32,311 nucleotides of DNA, taken from contig NZ_NRHC01000042.1 in NCBI RefSeq assembly GCF_003585885.1, forward strand, positions 1 through 32,311. Reading direction: 5' to 3'. The DNA is from Psittacicella hinzii (GTDB taxonomy: Bacteria; Pseudomonadota; Gammaproteobacteria; Enterobacterales; Psittacicellaceae). Shown one piece after another: positions 1-13,600 of this stretch. The notes beneath the pieces are model-generated. The model saw nothing but the letters and a program-made list of their open reading frames with translations, was not told the origin of the DNA and made no database searches. Every line of letters starts with the position of its first letter. Position 1 is the first letter of the stretch. The translations under genes were made by a program, and so were the position numbers.

Positions 1-1
1 G

Positions 2-1610
2 TTATTTTTTACATTCTCCGCTAAAGCAAGCATAAGCGCGCTTAACTTAGTTGCAACTAAATCTAACTTAACAGCTAGCACTGATTTACTCATCAATACA
101 AGCAGAGGTGAGGCAAGTTTTACTGACAGCCGTCTAATTGCTGGTAATAACCTAACGCTTCTTGCTAAAGAAGTTGTAAACTTTGGGGCAGGAACAAATC
201 TAACTGCGCAAAATAACGTTACCGTTTACTCTTCTAATGCAACTATTAGCTTTACTAATGCGAACCTTACATCTAAAGCAGGTTCTGTTAATTTAACAGC
301 AAAAGCAGCAGTTAACTTTACTCATGCTAATGTAAGTGCGAATAAGTTCTTAAATGTAACTTCGCAAAGTGATGCAATTGAAGCAAATAATGCAAGTTTA
401 CAAGCTGGTTCAGGGGTAAATCTAAATGCTGCAATAGCAATTACTCTGAACTACAGTAGCGTAAACGCAACTGCAGGTTCAACTGTACTAACTGCTGCTA
501 ATCGTGTTTCAACGAGCAAAGCAACAATCAAAGCGCAAAAAGATGTAAACGTAACGACAACTGACATAGTTAACCATAACACAAGCGTTACAGCGCAAAA
601 TGTTAACTATAAAGGTTCGGTTTATGTACAGTCTTCGGATGTTAATGCAACTAATAACGTTACTTTCCTAGCAGAGGCAGCTACTGCAGCAATTTACCTC
701 CGTGAATCTAATGTTACCGCTGGCGGTCACTTTACTGTTAAAGGTGCACAAATAACTCTCCTAACCAGTAATGCAACTACTAAGGTAGATACTAACTTAA
801 CTTCAACAGGTTTTATTAACTTTAATAATAAAGCTAAAGTTGAAGCTAAGAACTTAAATGCGACTGCAGGTACCATAATTAGTGTAGCTAACTCAAGTTT
901 AAACTCTACAGAGAGTACAGTTCTTACAGCTGTAGCTGCTTTACGTTTAACTAACTCTTCGGTTAAAGCAAATAAAGAGGCTACTTTCAACTCAAGACAA
1001 GTTATTGTTACTCGTAGTGAAGTAGCAACACAGACAGGTAATGCTTTCTTTAATTCGACAGTTAGAGCATGCTTTACTAATGCAAATGTAAGTGGTGCTG
1101 GCGTAATTGCGCGTGGTACATCTATCACCGTTAATAATGGTGATTTCAAAGCTTCAATAACTGAAATCTCTTTAGGTAATGAGAGCACAAACTCTCTTGA
1201 TGTTCGCAATAGCAAACTAGCAACTTCAGGGGCAAATACTGACATCAACCTACGCGCTAATAACGTTAACGTTACTAATACGAGCTTTAACTCATCTCGT
1301 GATGTTAACTTATCAGCACCAGCTGGTACGGTCAATATCTCGAATGCTTCTGAGGTTAAAGCAAGACGCTCAATTAACGTAACGGCTAATAACATAGTTC
1401 TTAACGCGAGCTTAAACGCAACAGGCACAGTTGGTGTTGAAGCTACGAATAACTTAGACGCGGTAAATACTAATATCACCGGTTCAAGTGTAAATGTTAG
1501 TGCAAATAATATCTCTTTAAACAATAGCCAGTTAAATGCAACTGCGAGCTTCTTAAATGTTATTGCTAAAGAGAATGCAAACGTAACTAACTCTAATCTT
1601 GCAGCTCAAG
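2..1610 (+). repeat. Diverged 22-residue coils (5' zone)
   Basis: The 22-residue phase is still readable: successive coils start NLTASTDLL, RLIAGNNLT, NLTAQNNVT and NLTSKAGSV from base 74. The coils differ strongly from each other and no higher-order period is obvious. Residues rare elsewhere (Arg, Tyr, Phe, Ile, and a Cys codon at 1070) are more frequent here. The zone looks like the oldest, least homogenised part of the repeat region in this window, nearer the N-terminus, where FHA-type proteins are usually less regular. Confidence 0.8.
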
Positions 1611-4600
1611 GTGATCTTGCGGTTAAAGCTGAAAGTGGCAACGCTACTTTAACTTCAACTAACCTCGAATCTAACACTGGTGCTTTAACTGTACAAGCAG
1701 CCAAAGATCTAAACTTCACTAAAGGAAATGTTAGCGCAGCTAAAGACCTAACGCTCAATAGTACTAATGGTAATGTAAGTGTTAGCCAAGCCGAAGTAAC
1801 AACTACTGAAGGCAGACTTGAAGTTTCTGCGCAAGTTGGTAACGTTAAAGTTGAGCAAACAAATCTTACGGCAAGAAATGCGGTACGTGTAATTGCTAAC
1901 CAAGGTTCAGTAACTGTAAATAACGCAAACCTAACAAGTACGACCTTTAACGCTATCGTTACTGCAGGTAATGATTTAACTCTTACTCAAGCTAATGTTA
2001 ACGCGCAAAGAAATGCGAACTTTAGAAGTAACTCGGGTAGTGTAAAAGTTGAGCAGTCTAATGTAAGTACAACCGTAGGTAGTGTAACTTTTACAGGTAA
2101 AAATGATGTAAAAGTTAGTAACAGTAACCTGACTTCACAAGGTGATCTTGCAGTAACTGCACAAACAGGTGAAGCAAGCTTAACGTCCACTAACTTAACA
2201 AGTAAAGCTGGTAATGTAACAGTAAGCGCAGTTAAAGACATAACTGTAACAAAAGGACAAGTTAGCGCAAGCAATAACGTAAGTTTAACTTCAACTAATG
2301 CAAACTTAACCGTTACTGAGGCAAATGTAACCGCAACGTCAGGTAGCTTAACTGCACAGGCGCAAAATAGTGTAACTATAAGTAGCAGTAACTTAACGTC
2401 AGAAACTGATTTAGTGGTTAAGGGAGAGACTGGTTGTGTAACTCTAACTGCGACAAATCTTACCTCTAAAGACGGTAATGCAAGCGTAACCGCAGCTAAA
2501 CACTTAAATGTTACTAAGGCTCAAGTTGCAGCGCAGAAAAACCTCACATTAAATTCTACTAGTGGTGATCTTACAGTTAAAGACGCTAATTTAAATTCTC
2601 AAGCTGGTAGCTTAGTTGCTAAAGCAAAAAATAATGTAACTTTAGATAACAGCAACTTAACTTCACAGCAGTTCCTTGAAGTTGAAGCGCAAACAGGCTG
2701 CGCAACTTTAACTGTAACTAACCTAACTTCAAAAGGTGGTAGTGCTGAAGTTACTGCTGCTAAAGACCTAAGTGTAACTAAAGGTCAAGTTACAGCTAAC
2801 AAAAACTTAACTTTAAACTCTACGAGCGGTAACCTCACGGTTAAAGATGCAAAATTAACCGCGTCGACTGGTAACTTAGTCGCTGAAGCTAACAATAATG
2901 CAGAGTTAAATAACACAACTGCTAAAGCGCAAACTAATCTTACAGTTAAAGCTAAAACCGGTAATGCAACTTTAACAAGTGCGAACCTAACTGCAATTGC
3001 AGGTAGCGCAACTGTTGAAGCTATGCAAAACGTAACTTTAACTAAAGGGAAAGTTGAAGCAGGTAAAGATTTAACAGTTACAGCGACAAGCGGTAACTTA
3101 ACTGCTCGTGAAGTAGCGTTCACAGCAACTAGCGGTAATGCTTCACTAACCGCAGGACAAAATCTGAGCTTAACTAAAGGTAGCGTATCAGCTGGTCAAG
3201 ATCTTGAGCTAAATGCAACAGCAGGTAGCATTAAAGTAGATCAAACTAATTTAACTGCAAAAGGTGGTAACTTAAGTGCGCAAGCTGCTCAAGATATCAA
3301 TATCAGTCAAGCAAACTTAACTGCGCAATTTGATCTTACTGTTAAAACTCAAACTGGTAATGTAACTGTAAGTTCGGCAAATATATCAGCAACTGCTGGT
3401 AAAGCAACAGTTGAGGCTGGTAAGCATGTTACGGTAACTCAAGGTAAAGTTGAAGCATCTAAAGACCTAGTTCTCAATGCAACTACGGGTAACTTAACTC
3501 TTGAGCAAGTTAAAGTAAACTCATCTACTGGTAAGCTTACAGCTTATGCTAAAGAGAATGCTAATGTAAGTAACTCTAATCTAACTTCGCAAAGCGATCT
3601 AAGCTTAACCGCTAAAGACGGTAATGCAACGTTAGGTAAGGCTAACCTAAGCTCAACTTCTGGTAATGTAACTGCTAAAGCTGGTAAAGATCTAAACTTT
3701 ACTCAAGGTAATATCAGCGCTAACAAAGACTTAGTTTTAAATTCAACTGCAGGTAACCTAAGCGTAAAAGAAGCTAACCTTACAGCAACAAACGGTAAGG
3801 TTGAAGCTACTGCAAGAATGGGTAGCCTAAGCATTGATAAGGCTAATTTAAGCGCAACAGCAGGAGCTTTAACAGTTGTTTCACGTGATAAGTTAGACGT
3901 GAACAATGCAAATCTTACGGCTAAAACTGCTGTGAGAGTTATCTCACAACAAGGTTGTGCAACTTTAAGTGGCGTTAACTTAACAAGTACAGATCGCAAT
4001 GTTCTTGTAACTGCAGGTAAAGATCTAAGCTTTACTAAAGGTAATGTTTCTGCGAAAAATGACGTAACTCTTAATAGCGCTGGCGGTAACTTAACTGTTG
4101 CAGAGGCTAACTTAACTTCAAGCAACGGTAAGCTACTAGCTTATGCTAAAGAAAACGCTAAGGTAAGCAGTAGTAATTTATCTGCACAAAATGAAGTTAA
4201 TGTAACTGCTGCTAATGGTAATGTTTCGCTTACAGCAACGAATCTAACTTCAACTAATGCTAACGCAGTAGTAAGTGCTGGTAAAAACCTAGACTTTACG
4301 CAAGGTAATATCAGTGCAAATACTGATGTAACTTTAAATGCAACTAATGGTAACTTAACCGTTGACCAAGCTGGAGTTGAGGCTAAATCTGGTAAATTTG
4401 AAGCTTATGCTAAACAAGATGTTAAAGTAAACAATGCTAACTTAACATCTCAAGGTAACCTATCTGTAACCGCAGAAAACGGTAAAGCAACTTTTGACAA
4501 AACTAACCTAGCTTCAAAAGCAAGTCACGCAAATGTTTCAGCAAAAGGTGACTTAAGCTTTACCAATGGTAACCTAAGCGCACAACAAAATGTTTCTCTA

Positions 4601-7600
4601 ACTTCAAGTGAAGGTAAAGGAACATTCAACAACGTGAACTTAACTGCACAACAAGGTAGTGCAAAAGTTCAAACTAAAGAAGAGCTTAACTTTGTTAACA
4701 GTTCCGTAAAAGCAACTAAAGATCTTGAAGTTAAGACTTCAAATGGTGCTTTAACAGCTAATAATACGCTGTTTACAGCAACAACGGGAGCGATAACTGT
4801 AAGTGCTGATAAAGATCTAACTTTTAATAACGGAACTAAAGTAACTGGTGAGAAAGATGTAACAGTTTCTTCAGCTAAAGGAAGCGCGAATGTAACTGGT
4901 ACAAATATCACTTCAGAGTCAGCGAATGTATCTTTAACTGCAAGTAAAGATATTACTTTAAATAACAGTAATATCTCTGGCGGTAAGAAAGTAACAGTAC
5001 AAGCATCCAACGGTAACTTAACTGCAACTAAAGCAGTAGTTAAAGCTGGTGGTGACATCAACCTAACAGCAGGTGCTGATTTAGTAGCTAAAGAGATAAA
5101 TGCAACAACCTCAACAGGTAATTTAACAGCTTCTGCGGGTAAAAACGTAGAGGTAGCCCAAGGTGTGCTTAAATCTCAAGGTGATTTATCAGTAACTGCG
5201 AAAAATGGTAATGCAAACCTTACTGCAACCAATGTAACCTCAACTAAAGGTAAAGCTTCAGTCGTTGCAGAGGGCAACTTAAGCTTCACCAATGGTAACG
5301 TTTCAGCAAATAAAGATGTAACGTTAAACGCTTCTACGGGTAACTTAACAGTTGCTCAAGCTAACGTAACTTCAACAACAGGTAGCCTAACAGCAACCGC
5401 AGGGAAACATGTTGAAGTTAAACAAGCTAAATTTGAAGCGAAAATAAATGCTACGGCTAAAGCTAAAGACGGTAACGCGACTTTAACAAGCGTTAACCTA
5501 ACAGCAACTACAGGTACAGCTGAAGTTACAGCAAGTAAAAACGTAACCTTTAACAAAGGTAAAGTTGAAGCAGATAAAGATGTAGTTATCAACGCTACTT
5601 CTGGAAACTTAACAGTTGCTGATGTTAACTTAACTGCACAACAAGGTAACGTTTCTTTAAATGCAAAAGATAATGTAAGCTTTGCTAAAGGCAACATCTC
5701 AGCGTCTAAAGAAGTAACATTAAATGCTTCAAGTGGTAACTTAACTGTTACAGGGGCTAACGTTACAGCAAAAGCAGGTAACGTAACAGCTTACGCTGGT
5801 AAAAACGTAGATGTTAAACAAGCTAACCTTGAAGCGAAAACAAACGTAACGGTTACTGGAAAAGACGGTAAAGCAACATTTGCTAATGCAAACTTTACTG
5901 CTAAAGAGGGTAATGCAAACGTTCAAGCTAAAGGTGACGTTTCGTTTACTAACGGTAAAGTTGAAGGTAATAAAGGAGTAACAGTTAACAGTTCTACTGG
6001 ATCGTTAACAGCTGCTAACACTAACTTTACTTCTGTTCAAGGAGATACTGCGCTTACAGCAAACAAAGCTGTAACTGTCTCTAACGGTAATGTTACAGGT
6101 AACCAAGTTACAATTAGCTCTGCAAATAGTAGCCTAACAACTACAGCGACAAATGTTAAAGCAAAAGCTAGCCTAAATATCTCTGCAAAAGAAGATATCA
6201 AGCTAAGCACTGGTAACTTAACCGCAGATGGCAATGTAAGCGTAACTACAACTAATGGTAGTGCAACCTTTACCAAGGTAAATACTACTTCAAGTAACGC
6301 TAACGTAACAGTTAAAGCAAAAGGTGATCTAAGCTTTACAGACAGCAATGTAACGGCACAACAAAATGTTTCTTTAACTACAGATCAAAGTAAAGCAACA
6401 TTTACTAATGTGAACGTAAACGCTACAAGCGGTAGCGCAACTGTAAAAGCTAAAGAGAACGTAAACTTTACTTCATCTAACGTAAGTGCAAGTACTAAAG
6501 TTGAAGTTACAAGTGCAAACGCCTCATTAACTTCAAATGCTTCGAAGTTTGAAGCAAAAGAAGGAAATGTTGCTTTAACTGCAGAAAAAGACTTAGCACT
6601 GAACAACGGTACTAATGTTTCTGCAAAACAAGGAGTTACACTAACTGCAACCAATGGTAGTGCAAGCGTAATTGGCACTAACGTAACTTCAGAAACTGCT
6701 GAAGTAGCAATCAATGCGAAGAAAGATATTACGATTACTAACAGTAATATCTCTGGTCGTAAAGATGTAACTGTAAAAGCTAGTGAGGGTAATGTTACTG
6801 CAGAGAAAGCACTAATTAACTCTACAGCTAATACAACTCTAGAAGCAGGTAAAAACTTAAGCCTTGCTAATACAAGCGTAACAGGATCAAATGTTACAGC
6901 TACAGCTAAAGACGGTAATGCAACTTTAGCAAATGTAAGTGTGAACGCAACTTCAGGTAATGTGAACCTAACTGCAACTAAAGATTTAACTTTAGAAAAA
7001 GGTTCTAAAGTTGTAGCTTCACAAAATGTAAATCTTTCAGCTGGTGATAATTTAACAGCTAAAGATATAAATGCAACAGCAACTACTGGTAATTTAACAG
7101 CTTCTGCGGGTAAAAACGTAGAGGTAGCGCAAGCTATGCTTAAATCGCAGGGTGATTTATCAGTAAATGCTAAAACTGGTAACGCTAACTTCACTGGTGC
7201 TAATCTAACTTCAACTCAAGGTAAAGCTTCAGTTGTTGCTGGTAACAACATTAACTTCACCAAAGGTAACGTTTCAGCAAACAAAGATGTAATGTTAAAC
7301 GCTACAGCTGGCAACCTAACAATTACCGAAGCTAACGTAACTTCAAAAACTGGTAACCTAACCGCTTACGCTGGTAAAGGTGTAGAGGTTAGACAAGCGA
7401 AACTTGAAGCTAAAGAAGACGCAACAGTTACAGCTAAAGATGGAAATGCAACATTAACGAGTGTTAACTTAACTGCGACTTCAGGTTCAGCTCAAGTAAT
7501 AGCAAGAGATAACGTAACCTTTAACAAAGGTAAAGTTGAAGCTGGTAAAGATGTAGTAATCAATGCTACTTCTGGTAACTTAACAGTTGCTGAAGTTAAC

Positions 7601-10600
7601 CTAACAGCAAAACAAGGTAACGTTTCTTTAAATGCAAAAGATAATGTAAGCTTTACTAAAGGTAACATTTCAGCAGGTAACGATGTAACCTTAAACGCTT
7701 CTTCAGGGAACCTAACAGTTAAAGAGGTTAATGTAACTGCTAAAGCAGGTAACTTAACAGCGTACGCTGGTAAAGGTGTAGAGGTTAGCCAAGCGAAACT
7801 TGAAGCTCAAAAAGACGCAACAGTTACAGCTAAAGATGGAAATGCAACTCTAACAAGCGTTAACTTAACTGCGACTTCAGGTTCAGCTCAAGTAACAGCA
7901 AGCGAAAATGTGACCTTTACAAAAGGTAACGTTTCAGCAGGTAAAGACGTAGTTCTTAACGCTACTTCAGGCAACTTAACCATCAGTCAAGTTAACGTAA
8001 CCGCAACTAAAGGTAACGTAACAGCATATGCTGGTCAAGATGTTAATGTTACAGACGCTAACTTAACAGCAAAGACTAACCTTGCGGTAACAGCAAAAGC
8101 AGGTAAAGCAACCTTATCTAAAGCTAAGTTAACATCACAAACAGGTAACGCTTCTGTTCTTGTGCAAAAAGACATTAGCTTAACTGACACTAATGTAACT
8201 GCACAAGTAGATGTAAAACTTAACAGTACATCAGGCTCAATCAGCCTAGCTAAATCTGCAGTTGGCGCAACTACAGGTTCAGCAACTCTTGAAGCTAACC
8301 AAAACTTAACTCTTGGTAATGGTACTAATGTAAGTGCTAAAAAAGATGTAGTTCTAACTGCAACTGAAGGTAAAGCGAGCGTAATTGGTACTAATGTTAC
8401 AGCAGAGACTGGTGATGTAACCTTAACTGCAAAACAAGATATTACGGTTAATAACAGTAATATCTCTGGCGGTAAAAAAGTAACAGTTAACTCAACGACT
8501 GGTAACTTAAGCGTTACTAAGTCAGCAGTAAAAGCCCAAAATGATGTTAACTTTACAGCTAACCACAATGTGTCTCTAGCAGAGACTAACATTAGCGGTG
8601 CTAATGTAAGCGTAAGTGCAACTAACGGTAACCTAACTGCAAACAAAGCTAACCTTGTAGCAAGCGGAGCTTTAAACATCTCTGCTCAAGGTAACATTGA
8701 TGTAAGCACAGGTAACTTCTCTGCACAAAAAGACGCGACTGTAAGTTCAACTAGCGGTAAAGCAAGCTCTGACAGCGTTAACCTTACTTCAAGTCAAGGT
8801 AATACTACAGTTAAAGCACAAGGTGACGTAAGCTTTACTAACGGTAACTTAACTGCAAACAACAATGTAGTTGTTACTTCAGAGGCAGGCAAAGCAAACT
8901 TTGCGCAAGCAAATATCTCTGCTAAAGAGGGTAGTGCTGACATTAAAGCTCAAGGTGATATCAGCTTAGCGAACACATCTCTAACTAGTAAAACTGGAGT
9001 AACAGTTAACAGTACAGCTGGCGGATTAACTGCAACTGCTTCAAATGTAACTTCACAAGGTGATGTTGTTCTATCTGCAAATAAATCAGTTACTCTAACT
9101 AACGGTAACGTTAGCGGAGCAAACGTTACTGCAGTAGCTAAGCATGGTAACTTAACTGCAAGCAGTACAAATGTACAAGCAAGCAACAACCTAAGCTTAT
9201 CTGCGCACGGTAATCTAAGTCTTGCAAATGGTAACTTTACCGCGCAAACTGGTAATGTTGCCGTAACTGCAACTACAGGCAAAGCAGACTTTACTAACGT
9301 AAACGTAACAGCACAAGCTGGTACGACAATAGTAACTGCCAAAGAAGCTGTAAGCTTTACAGACTCTACGATTGCAGGACAAAAAGGTCTAGAAGCTAAG
9401 AGTTCAAATGCTAGCCTAACTGCTAACAACTCTACCTTCACCGCTTCAGCTGGAGCTATTACTCTAAGCGCTGAAAAAGACTTAGCTCTAAATAACGGCA
9501 CTAAAGTTACAGCTCAAAAAGCTGTTAACTTAACAGCAACCTCAGGTAAAGCTTCAGTAATTGGTACTAATGTAACTTCAGAGACGGCAAATGTAGCTAT
9601 CTCTGCACAACAAGATATTACCTTAACTAACAGTAATATCTCTGGTATGAAAGGAGTTACTGTAACAAGTAAAGATGGTTCATTAGCAGCAACTGATACT
9701 AACTTAACAGCGCAAGATGGAAACATCAACGCAACAGCTGCTAAGAACGTAACTTTAACCAATAGCAACTTAACAGCTAAAGACGTAGCTGTAAAAGCAA
9801 CTAATGGTAACTTAACTGCAACTAAAGCTGAAGTTAAAGCTACAGATGGTAACTTAACTCTTACTGCTAAGGGTAACCTAAGTCTAGACTCAGGTAACTT
9901 CACTGCAAGTGGTAACTTAAGCGTAGCTTCGAAAGAGGGTAAAGCAAGTCTAGAAAAAGCTAACTTAACAGCTAAATCTGGTTCAGCAACTCTAACTGCA
10001 CAAGAAAGCATTAGCGTAGCTAATGGTTCAGTTGTTGGTAACCAAGGTGTTAAAGTTGCAAGTACTAAAGGTGCGTTAACTGCGAAGAACGCTAACTTTA
10101 CTTCAGCAAACGGTAATGTTGCCTTAACTGCTAACCAAGCAGTGAGCTTAACTAACGGTAACGTTACAGGTAAAGAAGTAACAGTAAGTTCAGCGAACGG
10201 TGCATTAACAACAACTAACGTTAACGTAAATGCAACTGCGAACCTGAACATCTCAGCGAAGTCAGATATTACTCTAACTTCAGGTAACTTTACTGCAAAC
10301 GGTAACGTATCTGTAGCTTCGAAAGAGGGTAAAGCGTCATTAACAAATGTAAATCTTTCTGCTAAAGACGGATTTGCCTCTGTAACGGCTGATAAAGACA
10401 TCACTGTAAATAACGCAAATGTTGCAGGTAAGCAAGACGTTACAGTTAAGAGCGCAAACGGCTCATTAACTGCAAGCAATGCTAACTTTACTTCAACAAA
10501 TGGTAATACTTCATTAGTAGCTGATAAAGCTGTTAGTCTAACTAACGGCAAAGTAGCTGGTAAAGAAGTAACTGTAAGTTCTGCAAATGCCTCTGCAACT

Positions 10601-13600
10601 GTTGCTAATGTAGATGTAAGCGCAACTGCAAATCTAAACATCTCTGCTAAGTCAGATATTTCTCTAACTTCAGGTAACTTTACAGCTAACGGCAACGCAA
10701 GCGTAGCTTCGCGTGAAGGTAAAGCAACTCTTAATAAAGTTAACCTAACAGCAACTACAGGTTCTACTGCTGTAATAGCAAATGGTGACGTTACAGTAAA
10801 CAACTCTAACCTTGCTGGTAAAACAGGCCTAACAGTAAGTAGTGCTAAAGGTGCATTAACGGCAACTAACTCTAACTTCACGTCAGAGGCTGGTAATACT
10901 GCTCTAACGGCAAATACCGCAGTGAGCTTAAGCAACGGTAAAGTTACAGGTAAAGAAGTAACTGTAAGCTCTGCAAACAGTTCAGTAACTGCAACAAATA
11001 CTGATGTTATCGCTCAAGGTGCTTTAAATATCTCTGCTAAAGAAGCAGTTACCTTAACTTCAGGTAACTTCACAGCTCAAGGTGAAGCTACCGTAACAAG
11101 TAGCAACGCAGGCGCAACCTTTAACAAGGTGAACCTAACTGCAACTGGTAATACTACAGTTACTGCAAAGCAAGATATTACATTCACTGATACTACAGTA
11201 AAAGGTGATAAAGGTATTCTTGTTAATAGTACTGCAGGTTCATTAACGTCAAACAACTCGAACTTTGCAGCATCTGCTGGTGGCGTATCTCTATTAGCGA
11301 AGAAAGATTTAACGCTAAACAATGGTACAAATGTATCAGCGTCTACAGACGTTAAACTTGTAGCTTCAGAGGGTAACGCTTCAATTACTGGTACTAATGT
11401 AACTTCAGAAACTGCAAACGTTGCAATTACGGCAAAACAAGATGTTTCGATTGTAAATAGCAATATCTCTGGTCGTAAAGAAGTAACAGTTAAAGCTTCT
11501 GAAGGTAACTTAACGCTTGACAAGTCAATCGTTAATGCTTCAACAGGTGCAACCTTTGAAGCGAATAAAGACCTCAAAGTTAACAACGCGAGTGTAAGTG
11601 CAACTGCTGGTACTGTAAGCTTCAAAGGTACGGGTGCGAACTCTAACCTTGAGGTAGAGAACAGTACAGTAGTAGCTAACAAAGTACAGGTAAGTGTACC
11701 TAACAATGTAAGCTTAACTAACTCGAATGTAAGCTCAACGCAAGCGTTAGAGGTTGGTGCGAAAAATATTAAGGTAAACAACACGAGCCTAACTGCTTCA
11801 ACTGGTGATGTTACTTTAAACGCAACTAGCAACTTAGAGGTAACCAATAACTCTAACGTTACTGCAGGAGGCAATGCAACTTTAACAGGTGCTAATGTAA
11901 CTCTTGCGAACTCAAGCTTAACGGCAACTAAAGACATTACAGTGAACGCAACTCAAGGTAACCTGTCATTTAGTCAGGCACCTATGACTGCAGGTGGTAA
12001 CATCACGCTTTCAGCTGCTAAAGATATAGTTAACGCTGGCGGTAAAGACAAACAAGCTCAAGTTAAAGCAGGTAGTGACATTACGGTAAGCGCAAGCGGT
12101 AACGTTAACTTACCAAACGCTCAACTAAATGCTGGTAAGAAAGCGTCAGTAGTGGCTACAAATGGTAACGTAACTCTAGATAACTCTGGAGTGAGCGGGG
12201 TTAATGGGGTAGAGATTAAAGCTTCTAAAGGTAATATCTCTGCTTCTCATGGTACTTACTGCTCAACTGCTGGTAATGTGAACTTTACGGCATTAAATAA
12301 CATTACCCTAGTTGAATCTACCGTAAACGCATCTTCAGGCTCAGCTAACTTTATTACTACTTCTAGCGAATCTAACTTAAAAGTAGAGAATTCTACAGTA
12401 GTAGCAAATACAATTAGCGTTAATGCGCAAGACAATGTAAGTTTAACTAACTCGAACATCAGTTCAACGCAAGCTTTAGAGATTACTTCAGCGAAAAATA
12501 TCACTGTAGGTAACTCAAGTGTAACTTCAACTTCTGGTAACGTTAACTTATCTGCGTCTAGCAAACTTGACATTAACACTAATTCAACTATTAGCGCTAA
12601 AGGTGAAGCGAACTTAGTTGGTGGTTGTGTAACACTTGCTGATACAACCGTAAGCGCAACTAAAGATATCCGCGTTAATGCAACAGCTGGTACATTAACT
12701 GCAACTAATGCGAACTTAACTTCAGCAACTGGTTGTATATCAGCTAGAGCACAAGACAATATCACCTTTATTAACACGAGCCTAGTTGCTAAAGAAGCAA
12801 TTACGGTTAATTCTACAACTGGTTCATTCACAGCTAACAGTAGTAGACTTGACTCAAGTAACGCTTCAGTGTCTGTAACCGCAAGTAAAGATGTAACCTT
12901 AAACAACGGTACAAATCTTTCAGCGAAAACAGATGTAACGGTAACGGCAACTAATGGTAATGCAACTGTAATCGGCACTAACATTACCGCAGAAACTGGT
13001 GCTGCAAGCTTAACTGCAAAACAAAACGTTACCCTAAATAACAGTAATATCTCAGGTCAGAAAGGTATTACGCTCGTAAGCAGTCAAGGTAACTTAACGG
13101 CAACTAAAGCAAGCTTAACAGCAAGCAATGGTAACGTTACGGTTAAAGCTGATCAGAACCTTGATGTAGGTGACAGTAAAGTTAAAGGTCAAGAAGTTGA
13201 GTTTAACGCAACACATGGCAACTTAAGCTTAGCGCAAACAACTGTTGAGGCAAGCGGTAACGCAAGCCTAGGCGCTGGTAAAAACTTAAGCCTTGCAAAT
13301 GTAAGTGTGAAAGGTACAAGTGTAACTGCGTCTGCTAAAGACGGTAATGCAACTCTTGCGAACTCAACGCTGAACGCAACTGCGGGTAGCGTAAACTTAA
13401 CAGCTTCGAAGAATGTTACTCTTGAGAATGGTACCAAAGTAGAAGCAACTAAGAACGTTAATGTAACTGCAACTAACGGTAACTTAAGCGCTACAGGTAC
13501 TAATATCACTGCTGGTGAAGATGTTGCTCTAACCGCAGGTAACAACATCTCGCTAGACAACACTAACATTTCAGGCAGAAACGTAAGCGTAAATGCAACT

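Noticed and set aside
1..30. Phe-rich start (LFFTFSA) as a possible signal peptide or gene start
   Set aside because: No Met or ribosome-binding site precedes it, the stretch is too short, and it aligns as the rest of a 22-residue coil leading into the next coil, so it is internal sequence.
1724..4568. Regular repeats that might suggest a CRISPR array or satellite DNA
   Set aside because: The units abut without unique spacers, every period is a multiple of three, and base changes are largely synonymous or conservative. These are protein repeats.
5741..5926. Short Cys/Phe/Ser-rich antisense frame in another register (also one at 31103-31318)
   Set aside because: 61 and 71 codons, no family resemblance, fully inside the sense gene, and with a composition expected from reading the repeat in another register.
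9514..10935. 473-codon antisense open frame with hydrophobic repeats, and similar antisense frames throughout
   Set aside because: Their hydrophobic repeats mirror the sense coil period, they start and stop at arbitrary points of the repeat, and their openness is explained by the lack of sense Tyr and T-CAx junctions. The sense frame is continuous through all of them.
11520..12800. Divergent island as an insertion sequence or other mobile element
   Set aside because: No transposase, terminal inverted repeats or target duplication; the 22-residue coil and reading frame continue through it.
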